Source of the DNA: Winogradskyella thalassocola
GTDB taxonomy: Bacteria; Bacteroidota; Bacteroidia; Flavobacteriales; Flavobacteriaceae
Length of the DNA stretch: 64,000 nt
Direction: 5' to 3'
Assembly: GCF_900099995.1 (NCBI RefSeq)
Contig: NZ_FNCZ01000008.1
Coordinates: forward strand, 1 to 64,000
Both the position numbers and the translations under genes were made by a program. This document shows positions 47,990 through 57,220 of the stretch, piece after piece (positions within the stretch are counted from its first letter, which is position 1; each line of letters begins with the position of its first letter). A model generated the notes under the pieces. That model searched no databases, was not told the origin of the DNA, and saw nothing but the letters and a program-made list of their open reading frames with translations.

Positions 47990-48952
47990 ATGAATCAAAA
48001 AAAGCGTTTGAACATACTAGACCATTTAAAAAAGAAAAACGTTAAGCTGTTTATTCTATTTTTTGTCATAGCATTTGTGTTTTTAATTTTTTCTAAATTA
48101 TCTAACGACTATAAGCAAACCATAAAGTTAAAGGTTAATTTGGTTAATGTTGATGACGAAATCTTATTAAAAAATGATTCTGCAAACTATATACAAGCGT
48201 ATGTAGAAGCCAAAGGGTTTTCATTAATGCCGTTTATCTTTAATAACTCTAAAGCTTTAGAAATAGACGCAAAAAGTGATGTAACCATTAAACCTAATAG
48301 CTTCATTTTTGATGTTATAAAACACAAATACCTTATAGAAGGTCAGCTAGGTAATGCTTACGATCTCATTTCTATAATGCCAGATACGCTGTTAATAGCG
48401 TACTCTAAAAGAGCTTCAAAATCCGTTCCGGTAACTTTTAAAAGTTCCATTAATTATGCTGTAGGTTATGATTTAAAAGGGGAGTTCAATTTTAATATCG
48501 ATAGTGTAAAAGTTGTAGGTTCTCTAGAAGAAGTAGATGCAATCAGTTCAATAGCTACGGAAGCGTTAGTCTTAAACGATTTAAAAAGTGACATTAATAA
48601 TATTGTAAGGCTCGATATCTCTGGCTATGATCATATTGATGTTTTTCCTAAAACGATGGAGGTGACGGGAGAAGTTGTTCGCTTTACGGAAGGTACAATA
48701 GAAGTCCCTATACTAATAACCAATCAGCCAGAAAACGTTATAATTAATTACTTTCCTAAAACGGTAACGTTGTCGTATTACGTAGATTTAGAAAATTATA
48801 ATGCCATAAAAGCGTTGGACTTTAAAGTAGAATGTGATTATGCCGAATTAGAAGAAAATCAAACGTTTTTAATTCCGAAAGTGGTTAAAAAACCAGATTT
48901 TGTAAAGCACATTAATATCAAGCAAAAACAAATAGATTTTATTGAATTGTAA
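47990..48952 (+). CDS. YbbR/CdaR-like domain protein
   Basis: A 320-residue protein with a cytoplasmic basic N-terminus and one transmembrane helix (about 19-38, VKLFILFFVIAFVFLIF), followed by YbbR-like repeats facing the periplasm (about 45-310; SKSVPVTFKSSINYAVGYDLKGE, KVVGSLEEVDAISSIATE). In Firmicutes YbbR proteins regulate the diadenylate cyclase CdaA; whether that applies here is not shown, and no cdaA gene is in the window. Its stop lies 1 base before the coaE ATG. Confidence 0.85.
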   Translation: MNQKKRLNILDHLKKKNVKLFILFFVIAFVFLIFSKLSNDYKQTIKLKVNLVNVDDEILLKNDSANYIQAYVEAKGFSLMPFIFNNSKALEIDAKSDVTIKPNSFIFDVIKHKYLIEGQLGNAYDLISIMPDTLLIAYSKRASKSVPVTFKSSINYAVGYDLKGEFNFNIDSVKVVGSLEEVDAISSIATEALVLNDLKSDINNIVRLDISGYDHIDVFPKTMEVTGEVVRFTEGTIEVPILITNQPENVIINYFPKTVTLSYYVDLENYNAIKALDFKVECDYAELEENQTFLIPKVVKKPDFVKHINIKQKQIDFIEL

Positions 48953-48953
48953 T

Positions 48954-49541
48954 ATGGTAGTAGGATTAACAGGAGGAATAGGAAGTGGTAAGTCCACTAT
49001 TTTAAAGTGTTTTAAATCTTATGGAATTCCGGTATATATTGCTGACGACGAAGCTAAAGCTTTGATGAATCGTTCAAAAGTAATACAACGAAAGCTCATC
49101 CATTTGTTTGGTGAAAAGGCCTATATAGATGATCACTTAAATAGACCATATTTAGCTTCAAAAATCTTTAATGATAAGACGCTACTTGCTAAAATGAATG
49201 CCATTGTACATCCAAAAGTGGCATCGCATTTTAAACGATGGCTAAATAAACATGATGCGGCATACGTTATAAAAGAGGTCGCAATTATTTTCGAAAATAA
49301 TCTACAAAGTCAATACGACTATATTATCACGGTCGTTGCGGACGAAGACTTACGCATTAAACGCGTTATGCAACGCGATGCTGTTTCAGAAGAAAAAGTA
49401 ATGTCTATTATTAAGAACCAATGGTCGGATGCTGATAAAATAAAAAAGTCAGATTTTGTTATTATCAACAACGATTTAGAAGATGCTAAAAAGCAAGCAC
49501 TTAAAATTCACAATACACTACTTAAAAAGTTAAAACACTAA
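48954..49541 (+). CDS. coaE: Dephospho-CoA kinase
   Basis: CoaE (195 aa from ATG 48954) phosphorylates dephospho-CoA, the final step of CoA synthesis. Walker A is GLTGGIGSGKST at the N-terminus, with the family signatures IYIADDEAKAL-like YIADDEAK, VHPKVASHF near 88-96 and VVADEDLRIKRVMQRD near 127-142. An in-frame ATG at 48942 would overlap the YbbR coding end; the downstream ATG gives the conventional MVVGLTGG start. It is followed by a 72-base gap and the histidine kinase gene. Confidence 0.95.
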   Translation: MVVGLTGGIGSGKSTILKCFKSYGIPVYIADDEAKALMNRSKVIQRKLIHLFGEKAYIDDHLNRPYLASKIFNDKTLLAKMNAIVHPKVASHFKRWLNKHDAAYVIKEVAIIFENNLQSQYDYIITVVADEDLRIKRVMQRDAVSEEKVMSIIKNQWSDADKIKKSDFVIINNDLEDAKKQALKIHNTLLKKLKH

Positions 49542-49601
49542 TTATTGACATTGTTTTGTTAACGTTAGGTTAAACCTAATTTATACTAAATGTTAAAATG
49601 T

Positions 49602-49609
49602 TAAATTTG
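49602..49609 (+). promoter_or_regulatory. Predicted promoter -7 element for the two-component system
   Basis: TAAATTTG matches TAnnTTTG and ends only 4 bases before the kinase ATG at 49614, which would give an essentially leaderless mRNA. Confidence 0.45.
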
Positions 49610-49613
49610 ACTG

Positions 49614-51185
49614 ATGGGCAAAAAGCTATTTGTGTTATTAGTAATCCTAATGAGTTTATCACTTATAGGTATAATTTTTGTACAATTATTTTTTATAAAC
49701 AACAGTTTAGAAAATGAGAAGAAGAATTTTACCTTTAGTGTAAAACGGTCATTAAGTTTAGTGTCTCAAGCTATTGAAGAGTACGAGTATCGCGATTACT
49801 TTATGAAACTTCAACCTTATTTAAGTAAGGATAGTAAAGCAGATTCTGCAATAATAAAGCAGTTGTTTATAGCTACTGAAGATGAAGGTGATGATAAAAC
49901 CATAATACATCGTAATACGGTTTTAGAAGAGCGCTTTAAAGTACCATCATTGTTCTTTGAAATTGATGCAGACAGTTTTAATATTAGTAAGTTGTCTAGT
50001 GAACGTATTACAGAAACGTACAATAATACTAGTATTGATGGTGTTAGACGGATAGACCCAGAAACAAGATTGAGAGAGTATTCTTCCTTGAGTGCCTTAG
50101 ACAAGCAAGCTTATGAAGATACATTTCAAACCTTATTAAAAGATAAGCCCGTTTATAAACGTGTTACCACTAAGCAAGTTGAAACTTTACTAAGAAGAGA
50201 ACTTAAATCTGAAGGAATAGATCTCAATTTTGAATTTGCTATTTATGACGATGATTTAGCGACTAAAGTACGAACTGAAAATTTTGAATTAGTTGATGAA
50301 AGTGCTTATGGTGTATATGTGTTTTTAGATAGTAATAACGAGAGTAGTTATAAGCTGTACGTAGACTTTACAGATAGAAAAAAATACATATTAGAATCTA
50401 TATTATGGATGATAGTGCTTTCAATAATTTTTACGAGCATTATAATTATTGCTTATGCCAGTGCTATTTATCAGTTAATTCGACAACGACAAATATCACA
50501 GATTAAGACTGATTTTATAAATAATATGACGCACGAGTTTAAAACACCAATTGCGACTATTAATTTGGCTTTAGACTCTATAAAAAACCCTAAAATAATT
50601 AACGACCAAGAAAAGGTATTGCGTTATTTAGGAATGATAAAAGAAGAAAATAAACGTATGCATGCACAAGTAGAAAATGTGTTGCGTATTTCTAAACTAG
50701 ATAAAAACGAATTAAATATTAGTAAAGAGCGTTTAGATATAAACGATTTGGTTGAAGATGCCGTAACACATGTTGAATTAATAGTAGAAGATAGAAAGGG
50801 TTACGTAAAAACACATTTAAACGCTGAACAGACATCAGTTTTAGCAAACGATACGCATTTTACAAATGTGATTGTTAATATATTGGATAATGCTATTAAA
50901 TATTCGGATGATGCACCAAAAATAGATGTATATACCGAAAACGTAGGAAATAGCATTCTTATAAAAGTTACAGATCAAGGTAATGGAATGTCTAAGGCAG
51001 TTGCCAAAAGAGTGTTTGAGAAATTTTATAGAGAACACACAGGAAATGTACATAATGTAAAAGGTCATGGGCTAGGTTTAGCCTATGTAAAGAAAATAGT
51101 AGAAGACCATCAAGGTCATATATCAGTAGAAAGTGAAAAGGGAAAAGGCAGTACTTTTATTATAAAGATGCCGTTAATATCATAA
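49614..51185 (+). CDS. Sensor histidine kinase
   Basis: A 523-residue membrane kinase. TM1 is at about 5-27 and TM2 at about 262-286, enclosing a periplasmic sensor region of about 230 residues with no domain I recognise. A HisKA dimerisation domain follows with His307 in NNMTHEFKTPIATI. The HATPase_c domain has the N box NILDNAIKYSDDAPK, the G1 box DQGNGMSKAVAKRVFEKFYRE (range) and the G2 box GHGLGLAYVKKIV. It presumably phosphorylates the response regulator 9 bases downstream. The signal is unknown. Confidence 0.94.
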   Translation: MGKKLFVLLVILMSLSLIGIIFVQLFFINNSLENEKKNFTFSVKRSLSLVSQAIEEYEYRDYFMKLQPYLSKDSKADSAIIKQLFIATEDEGDDKTIIHRNTVLEERFKVPSLFFEIDADSFNISKLSSERITETYNNTSIDGVRRIDPETRLREYSSLSALDKQAYEDTFQTLLKDKPVYKRVTTKQVETLLRRELKSEGIDLNFEFAIYDDDLATKVRTENFELVDESAYGVYVFLDSNNESSYKLYVDFTDRKKYILESILWMIVLSIIFTSIIIIAYASAIYQLIRQRQISQIKTDFINNMTHEFKTPIATINLALDSIKNPKIINDQEKVLRYLGMIKEENKRMHAQVENVLRISKLDKNELNISKERLDINDLVEDAVTHVELIVEDRKGYVKTHLNAEQTSVLANDTHFTNVIVNILDNAIKYSDDAPKIDVYTENVGNSILIKVTDQGNGMSKAVAKRVFEKFYREHTGNVHNVKGHGLGLAYVKKIVEDHQGHISVESEKGKGSTFIIKMPLIS

Positions 51186-51194
51186 AAACGAATT

Positions 51195-51902
51195 ATGGAA
51201 GAACAAAACAAAAAAATTCTTTTGGTAGAAGACGATCCAAATTTTGGAACTGTTTTAAAAGATTATTTAATGATGAACGATTACGACGTTGTCCACGCAA
51301 AGAATGGTATGGAAGGTTTTGAAAAGTTCAAAAAGGACGATTACGATCTATGTATTTTAGACGTCATGATGCCTTATAAAGATGGGTTTACATTAGCCAA
51401 AGAAATAAGAGAAAAAAACGAAGATGTGCCAATTATATTCTTAACGGCTAAAGCCATGAAAGAAGATGTACTTAAAGGGTATAAAGTAGGTGCAGATGAT
51501 TATCTTAACAAACCGTTTGATAGCGAAGTTTTGTTGATGAAAATAAAAGCTATAATGCAACGTAAAGCTAAAGATACCGTTGCAGATAGTAAACAATTTG
51601 AATTTAAGATTGGTCGTTTCGATTTAAATTCTAAACTGCGTTTCCTTAAGTTTGATGGAGAAGAGCCTTCTAAATTATCACCAAAGGAAAACGAATTATT
51701 ACGTTTATTGGCCTTACACGAAAATGATTTAATGCCAAGAGAATTAGCATTAACAAAAATCTGGAGAGACGATAATTATTTTACCTCTCGTAGTATGGAT
51801 GTGTATATCGCTAAATTACGTAAATACTTAAAACCAGATCCTAATGTTGAAATATTAAACATTCACGGAGAAGGCTTTAGGTTAGTGATTAATAACAAAT
51901 AA
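51195..51902 (+). CDS. OmpR-family response regulator
   Basis: A 235-residue response regulator. The receiver has acidic pair residues in LLVEDDPNF, the phosphoacceptor Asp56 in LCILDVMMPYKDG, Thr in IIFLTAKA and Lys in YLNKPFDSEV. The C-terminal winged helix (about 130-235; LSPKENELLRLLALH...YFTSRSMDVYIAKLRKYL) binds DNA. It is the cognate partner of the kinase 9 bases upstream. No target operator was identified in the window. A bidirectional terminator follows. Confidence 0.95.
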   Translation: MEEQNKKILLVEDDPNFGTVLKDYLMMNDYDVVHAKNGMEGFEKFKKDDYDLCILDVMMPYKDGFTLAKEIREKNEDVPIIFLTAKAMKEDVLKGYKVGADDYLNKPFDSEVLLMKIKAIMQRKAKDTVADSKQFEFKIGRFDLNSKLRFLKFDGEEPSKLSPKENELLRLLALHENDLMPRELALTKIWRDDNYFTSRSMDVYIAKLRKYLKPDPNVEILNIHGEGFRLVINNK

Positions 51903-51920
51903 ATTTTTATTTTATATATA

Positions 51921-51951
51921 AAAAAATCCAGCTCAAAAAGCTGGATTTTTT
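51921..51951. terminator. Bidirectional intrinsic terminator
   Basis: AAAAAATCCAGCT pairs with AGCTGGATTTTTT (51921-51933 with 51939-51951, loop CAAAA). Poly-A on the left and poly-T on the right allow it to end both the response regulator (+) and miaA (-) transcripts. Confidence 0.9.
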
Positions 51952-51972
51952 TGTTTTTATATAATTTGTGTA

Positions 51973-52890
51973 TTACTCCATTTGAGAGTTTATATAGTCT
52001 ATGATGCTATCAACATCCGTTTCATAATCAAACCACGTAATAGAATCATCTTTTCTAAACCAAGTAAGTTGTCGTTTCGCAAAGCGTCTGGTATTTTTTT
52101 TGATTTCAGATATGGCAAATTCTAAAGTAGAGTCTCCTTTAAAATAGGCGAATAACTCTTTATAGCCAACGGTATTTAATGCATTAAGATCTTTATAAGG
52201 CAATAACGCTTTAGCTTCTTCTAGCAAACCGTTTTCAATCATCATATCTACTCGTTGGTTAATTCTATCGTAGATAATAGGACGATCTGCTTTGAGTCCA
52301 ATTTGAATGGTTTTAAATGCTCTATTCTTTTCGGAATTGGTTAGAAAAGAGGAATAGGGCTGACCAGTACCGATACATATCTCTAAAGCTCTAATGACAC
52401 GTTTAGGATTATCTATCGCAATGGAATTAAAGGCATCAAGGTCTAAGCTTTTAAGTTGTTCTTGTAATGGTATTAAGCCTTCATTTTCAAACTGAAGATT
52501 AAGGGTTGTTCTAATGGTAGGATCCACTTCCGGAAAGTAATCTAACCCATGGGTTACAGCTTTAACATAAAGTCCAGAACCTCCTGCCATTACAACAATA
52601 GGGTTGGTTTGATGTAATTCTTCAATTTTAGAAATAGCATCGCGTTCAAAATCGCCAACACTAAAATGTTCTTTAATAGATTTATGTTGAATAAAATGAT
52701 GTGGAGCTGCATCTAGCTCTTCTTTTGAAGGGACCGCAGTGCCAATAGCCATTTCTTTAAAGAATTGTCTAGAATCAGCTGATATAATTTCAGAATTAAA
52801 ATGTTGAGCGAGCTTTATACTTAATGCGGTCTTACCAATGGCAGTTGGACCAACAATAGCGATTACAAAATTTCGGGATGTCTTAAGCAT
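51973..52890 (-). CDS. miaA: tRNA dimethylallyltransferase
   Basis: MiaA (305 aa) adds the dimethylallyl group to A37 of tRNAs reading UNN codons. Walker A is VGPTAIGKTALS (13-24), with DSRQFFKEMAIGTAVPS near 39-55, HFIQHKSIKEHFSVGDFERDA near 65-85 (range) and VMAGGSGLYVKAVTHGLD near 99-116. C-terminal RRFAKRQLTWFRKD is the conserved tRNA-binding segment. It is leftward and 15 bases downstream of the ion channel gene. Confidence 0.96.
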   Translation of the reverse strand: MLKTSRNFVIAIVGPTAIGKTALSIKLAQHFNSEIISADSRQFFKEMAIGTAVPSKEELDAAPHHFIQHKSIKEHFSVGDFERDAISKIEELHQTNPIVVMAGGSGLYVKAVTHGLDYFPEVDPTIRTTLNLQFENEGLIPLQEQLKSLDLDAFNSIAIDNPKRVIRALEICIGTGQPYSSFLTNSEKNRAFKTIQIGLKADRPIIYDRINQRVDMMIENGLLEEAKALLPYKDLNALNTVGYKELFAYFKGDSTLEFAISEIKKNTRRFAKRQLTWFRKDDSITWFDYETDVDSIIDYINSQME

Positions 52891-52905
52891 TATAATAACA
52901 GCAAT

Positions 52906-53805
52906 TTAATGGTGTAGTGGATGTCCGCAATTATAACAGAAATCAGAATTATCTCTATGATTGGAAACGTTACAATTAGCACAATGCTGTGAGTTGAGAT
53001 GAATCGTTATATTATCATTTTGATGTTCAACCATTTTATTATCATTATTTTGAGCTAAAGCTTCATTTTCTTTATCTGCTTTTTGGCTAGTTCTAACATA
53101 TTCAGCAGACACAATACCCGTAGGTACTGCTATAATTCCATAACCTAATATCATTATAAACGTTGTTATTAGTTGCCCTAATGCAGTTTGTGGGGCTATA
53201 TCACCAAATCCAACTGTAGTCAGTGTAACCACACACCAATACACACTTTTAGGGATGTTGTCAAAACCGTTAGCTTCTCCTTCAACAAGGTACATAATGG
53301 TACCAAAAATTACTGAAGAAATCATAACGGCAAATAAAAATACCATGATTTTTACACGACTTGCAATAATGGAATCTTTAAGCTGATTTGAAGCTCCTAA
53401 ATATCTTGCTAATTTTAAAATTCTAAAGACTCTAAGTAATCGTAATGCTCTTAAGGTTACTAGCGCTTGAGATCCTACAATAAAGAATGATAAGTACATT
53501 GGTATTGTAGATAAAAAATCTATAATACCAAACGGACTAAAAATATATTTAAAAGGTTTTTTTACAGAAATAATTCTTAGAATGTATTCAATAGAAAATA
53601 ATATAGTAACAACCCACTCGCCAATATACAAGAGTTCGTGATATTCTCGATCTATGCTAACAACACTTTCGAGCATCACTAAAACAATACTAAGTATTAT
53701 GAATACTAACAAAAGTATATCAAAAAGTTTTCCAGAAGGTGTGTCAGCCTCATAGATGACTTCGTGAAGTATCGTTTTCCAATTATGTTTCTGATTCGAT
53801 TCCAT
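52906..53805 (-). CDS. Voltage-gated potassium channel-like ion transporter with C-terminal zinc ribbon
   Basis: A 299-residue six-helix channel. An S4-like segment with Arg every third residue (Arg119, 122, 125, 128: TLRALRLLRVFRILK) precedes S5, the pore with filter TLTTVGFGD (194-202) and S6. The TVGFGD motif predicts K+ selectivity. The cytoplasmic tail (about 235-299) ends in CANC (275-278) and CYNC (290-293), a compact two-CxxC zinc-ribbon-like knuckle that could be a sensor or oligomerisation element. It lies 15 bases before miaA on the same strand. Confidence 0.9.
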   Translation of the reverse strand: MESNQKHNWKTILHEVIYEADTPSGKLFDILLLVFIILSIVLVMLESVVSIDREYHELLYIGEWVVTILFSIEYILRIISVKKPFKYIFSPFGIIDFLSTIPMYLSFFIVGSQALVTLRALRLLRVFRILKLARYLGASNQLKDSIIASRVKIMVFLFAVMISSVIFGTIMYLVEGEANGFDNIPKSVYWCVVTLTTVGFGDIAPQTALGQLITTFIMILGYGIIAVPTGIVSAEYVRTSQKADKENEALAQNNDNKMVEHQNDNITIHLNSQHCANCNVSNHRDNSDFCYNCGHPLHH

Positions 53806-53829
53806 ATTCTAAATGTACGAAAAGTTAAA

Positions 53830-55770
53830 TTATTGTTTCTCTAAAGCGATTATAGTATTGTTTTGAAGTTCGACAACTTTATCCATAAACGATTTTAAAT
53901 ATGGATAATATTCTGGTGGATAAATGGGTTGATTAAATTTGACTTTAAAATAGAGAACAATTTCATCATTTAATAACTCTATATTAAATAAAAGACTTCC
54001 AGACTTATTAGGTAAGGCATAATTAACTGGCTTTGGGAGTTCTATAACTTTTAAATCTTCATTAAGGCTTATTTTCATGCTATAGTTATAAATGTCTTTA
54101 TAACCGAAATCAATAGGATACGTTCGTTCTTGAAGTTGAAAAGGGTTTTTGTCAAAGAATTTAATGATAAAAGGATTGAAGTAAATTTTATTGCCTATAA
54201 ATTCGGGTTGAATACTAATATTTAAAGTTTCATTAAAATTGGAGGTATCTGTGTCTAATACATCATGATCTTCAATAATAATGTCTGTATAGTCATTTAT
54301 TTTTTTCTCTAAATAATCACTTGGATTTTCATCAAACTGACGTTTAGGTGTATGGGAATGATAGCCTTGAAATATACTTTTAATAGTACCTTGAAACTGA
54401 TCGTCTTTAAACGAAGACAATTCTACACGATGTATACGCCCAGAAAAATTATTGATATTAATATCTTCCCAATAACTACCTTCTTCAAAATCAATTAGCC
54501 TTCCGTACTGATTTAAAGCTTTAAAGGGCAACTCACCAAATGAAAGATATGGGTCAGTAGCATCTAAATAATAGCTTTTGTTATCTATTATCGTTTTTAA
54601 AATCACATAATTAAAATCTGAAAGCACAGGATAAACTTTGGTCGCCAAACCATTGTTTCTAGTAGACATTAAAATTGGAAACACTTTGATACCTTCATTA
54701 GATAAAAGGTTTTCTAGTAATAAATTTATTTCAAAAGCACTACCAACTTTATCTTTAGTAATGGTTTTTATAGACACATCATAACGTTCAGATTTCCCAT
54801 TCCATTTATAATTATTAAGAACATAATTATATAGCGCTTTGGCTTTTTTGAGTTGATCTGAAATTGCTAAAATGGAGTCTGGTAAAATATCTTTTACAAG
54901 ACTCTTTTTGCTAATTTGTCTTCCAAAATCGGAATCTGTTTTCAGTTCATGATCAGCGTCTTCCCATGTTTTGGTAATTTTATCTGTTCTTCCGTCAAAC
55001 GTTTTAATGACACTCATTTCATATTCTATTCTAGACGTATAGTTTAAGGACGTAGTAGTGTAATCTTCAGGTTTGTACGCTGGTATGTTTTTCATAATGT
55101 ATTTAGAAATACTGCAATCCGCACTTGCACCATTCCCAAGGACTAAACATTGTTTTTTTAAGCTGATATCATGAGTATCAAAAGGAATAGCTCCTACTCG
55201 TTTTATATGGTATTCGTAATTGGCAGGGATACTAGTATTGTACTCACTGTATAAAACGGGATCTTCACCTTGGAAATACCAAGGTTGATATTTGGCCATA
55301 AATCGCGATTGCGTTTCGTAACTTACTGTAATTACACTTCCTACTTTAACATTAGGCAATACAAATCTAACAAGTGTATAGTTCTCGTTTTCCTCTTCAA
55401 AAATAGCTGTTTTTGTTAAGTGCGTTTTTCTGATTTCACCATTTTCCAGGTTATAGGTTGTACCCTTAATATTTTCAATTTTTTCTTTAGATGTTTTTCC
55501 TTTGTATAATTTAACCTCAAATTGACCTCTATCGATACCTTCAGTTCTTAAGATTTTAATTTTTTGTTCATTTTGTACTCTAAGCCAAAAGGTTTTGTCA
55601 TCTACAAAGCTATTCCCATAATCGTATATAACTAAAGCATTCGCTGTAGAATCTTTAGAATAGGAAGTGAGTTCTAAATCACTTTTAAAAACTTCCATAG
55701 CCACATTATAATTTTGTGAAAAACCTAAAAAAGTAACCAATAGTGCTACAATTGTAAACCTATAAATCAT
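53830..55770 (-). CDS. DUF3857 transglutaminase-like exported protein
   Basis: A 646-residue exported protein. A signal peptide (1-18) ends FSQN. The DUF3857 domain (about 45-230) has RTEGIDRGQFEVKLYKGK and FVLPNVKVGSVITVSYE. The central transglutaminase-like region includes KAKALYNYVLNNYKWNGKS and VGSAFEINLLLENLL near 340-360, where the canonical catalytic Cys of transglutaminases is not evident. The C-terminal part is beta-rich. It is probably periplasmic or surface bound, function unknown. It follows the exonuclease gene with a 5-base gap. Confidence 0.88.
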   Translation of the reverse strand: MIYRFTIVALLVTFLGFSQNYNVAMEVFKSDLELTSYSKDSTANALVIYDYGNSFVDDKTFWLRVQNEQKIKILRTEGIDRGQFEVKLYKGKTSKEKIENIKGTTYNLENGEIRKTHLTKTAIFEEENENYTLVRFVLPNVKVGSVITVSYETQSRFMAKYQPWYFQGEDPVLYSEYNTSIPANYEYHIKRVGAIPFDTHDISLKKQCLVLGNGASADCSISKYIMKNIPAYKPEDYTTTSLNYTSRIEYEMSVIKTFDGRTDKITKTWEDADHELKTDSDFGRQISKKSLVKDILPDSILAISDQLKKAKALYNYVLNNYKWNGKSERYDVSIKTITKDKVGSAFEINLLLENLLSNEGIKVFPILMSTRNNGLATKVYPVLSDFNYVILKTIIDNKSYYLDATDPYLSFGELPFKALNQYGRLIDFEEGSYWEDININNFSGRIHRVELSSFKDDQFQGTIKSIFQGYHSHTPKRQFDENPSDYLEKKINDYTDIIIEDHDVLDTDTSNFNETLNISIQPEFIGNKIYFNPFIIKFFDKNPFQLQERTYPIDFGYKDIYNYSMKISLNEDLKVIELPKPVNYALPNKSGSLLFNIELLNDEIVLYFKVKFNQPIYPPEYYPYLKSFMDKVVELQNNTIIALEKQ

Positions 55771-55775
55771 GTATG

Positions 55776-57140
55776 TTATTTTAAATCAACAATTTTGAGT
55801 CTTTTATTTCGCCTCATATAACTCTGAATAATATGTTGCGTATCTCTATTGTTTTCCATTGGTGTAATTAACGATTTTAGAATCGCTCTATTATTTATTT
55901 GATGATTAAGGTCAAAAAAGCCCATCCCTTTAAAAATACCATTTTCTATTAAAAACACACTTTTTTCTTCAATAGTACGACCTTTATCAATGACAAGCAT
56001 GTCTTTATTAGCGTAGCTGAATTTTTCAATAAGTACATGAACCCGTTCATTATAAGATTCTATAGGCTCTTCATTAATGCAAGCTCCAAGACATTCTTTT
56101 ACTTCATATTTAAAACAACTTATTTTTGTGTCATATAAATCAGTAAGTTTTTGACACAAATTATAATCTTCTGCGGCTTTAAACATAAAATGTTTCGCAC
56201 TAGCTCTATTGCTAAATGTTGTAATAGGATTTTCTTCTCTATTAGATTTATCAATAAAAAGAGTAACATAGCCATTTTTATCGGTGGAGCTATATAAGGC
56301 GTGTGTAAAAACAGTTCGTCTTAAGGCTCTATTAAAAATAGGTTTGTTTGCTTTAATTTCGGCACTTTCTTTTAACAATGCCGCTAATTCACTTCCTGTT
56401 TTTTCATAGGTTACAGTGCTAACTAATCTCTGAATTTTTTTAGACTTAGAATTTGTTCCAGTAAAATGCTGTATAATGCGTTTTCTAATGTTATTGCTCT
56501 TGCCTATGTAAATGATTTCACCGTTTACATTATGAATGTAGTACACACCTGTATCTGAAGGTAATTGCTCTATAATATCCTTTAGATTGGTAGCGATGTT
56601 AGATTTCTTTTCAATCTTAATGGCATCCTTTACAATAACCTTATCAAGATCTTTGTTCAGTAACATCTTAAACAACTTTACGGTAGCCATAGCATCACCA
56701 TTAGCTCTGTGTCTATCACTCATAGGAATTCCTAAAGCACGTGTTAGTTTACCTAGGCTATATGATTCCATATCTGGAATGAGTTGTTGAGAGAGTTCAA
56801 CAGTACAAAGTGTTTTTCTTTTAAATGGAAATCCTAAACGTTTAAATTCAGTTTTAAGGATTCTATAATCAAATGATGAGTTGTGAGCCACTAGGATGCA
56901 ATCTTCAGTAATCTCAACAATGCGTTTGGCAACCTCATAAAATTTAGGTGCATTTTTAAGCATGTTAGAATTAATACCTGTAAGATTAACTACAAAAGGC
57001 TGAATTTCACGTTCCGGATTAACTAATGAAATAAATTGATCTGTTACTTTATGGCCATCAAATTGGTAGATTGCAATTTCTGTAATGCCTTCTTCGTTGA
57101 ACTTTCCACCAGTAGTTTCTATGTCTAGTATTGCGTAAAT
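55776..57140 (-). CDS. Exonuclease (DnaQ-like) and GIY-YIG fusion protein with ATT start
   Basis: A 454-residue fusion of a 3'-5' exonuclease domain and a GIY-YIG nuclease domain, as in UvrC-related flavobacterial proteins. Residues 2-11 are YAILDIETTG with the catalytic DIE (6-8); LVAHNSSFDYRIL and ALGIPMSDRHRANGDAMATVKL complete the exonuclease half. The GIY-YIG half begins near residue 195 (TGVYYIHNVNGEIIYIGKSNNIRKRI, range). In this frame the only possible start before the DIE motif is ATT at 57138-57140, just after an in-frame TAA at 57153-57155. The first ATG (56963) would delete residues 1-59 including DIE. The usual Met-Tyr-Ala start is therefore Ile-Tyr-Ala here. Confidence 0.8.
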   Translation of the reverse strand: MYAILDIETTGGKFNEEGITEIAIYQFDGHKVTDQFISLVNPEREIQPFVVNLTGINSNMLKNAPKFYEVAKRIVEITEDCILVAHNSSFDYRILKTEFKRLGFPFKRKTLCTVELSQQLIPDMESYSLGKLTRALGIPMSDRHRANGDAMATVKLFKMLLNKDLDKVIVKDAIKIEKKSNIATNLKDIIEQLPSDTGVYYIHNVNGEIIYIGKSNNIRKRIIQHFTGTNSKSKKIQRLVSTVTYEKTGSELAALLKESAEIKANKPIFNRALRRTVFTHALYSSTDKNGYVTLFIDKSNREENPITTFSNRASAKHFMFKAAEDYNLCQKLTDLYDTKISCFKYEVKECLGACINEEPIESYNERVHVLIEKFSYANKDMLVIDKGRTIEEKSVFLIENGIFKGMGFFDLNHQINNRAILKSLITPMENNRDTQHIIQSYMRRNKRLKIVDLK

Positions 57141-57220
57141 GTTGTATCGTTTTTAATGTTTAGTTTTCGACTGAAAACTGATATTTAAAGCGCTCGGGTG
57201 CTAATGCAACTGAGAGCTAA

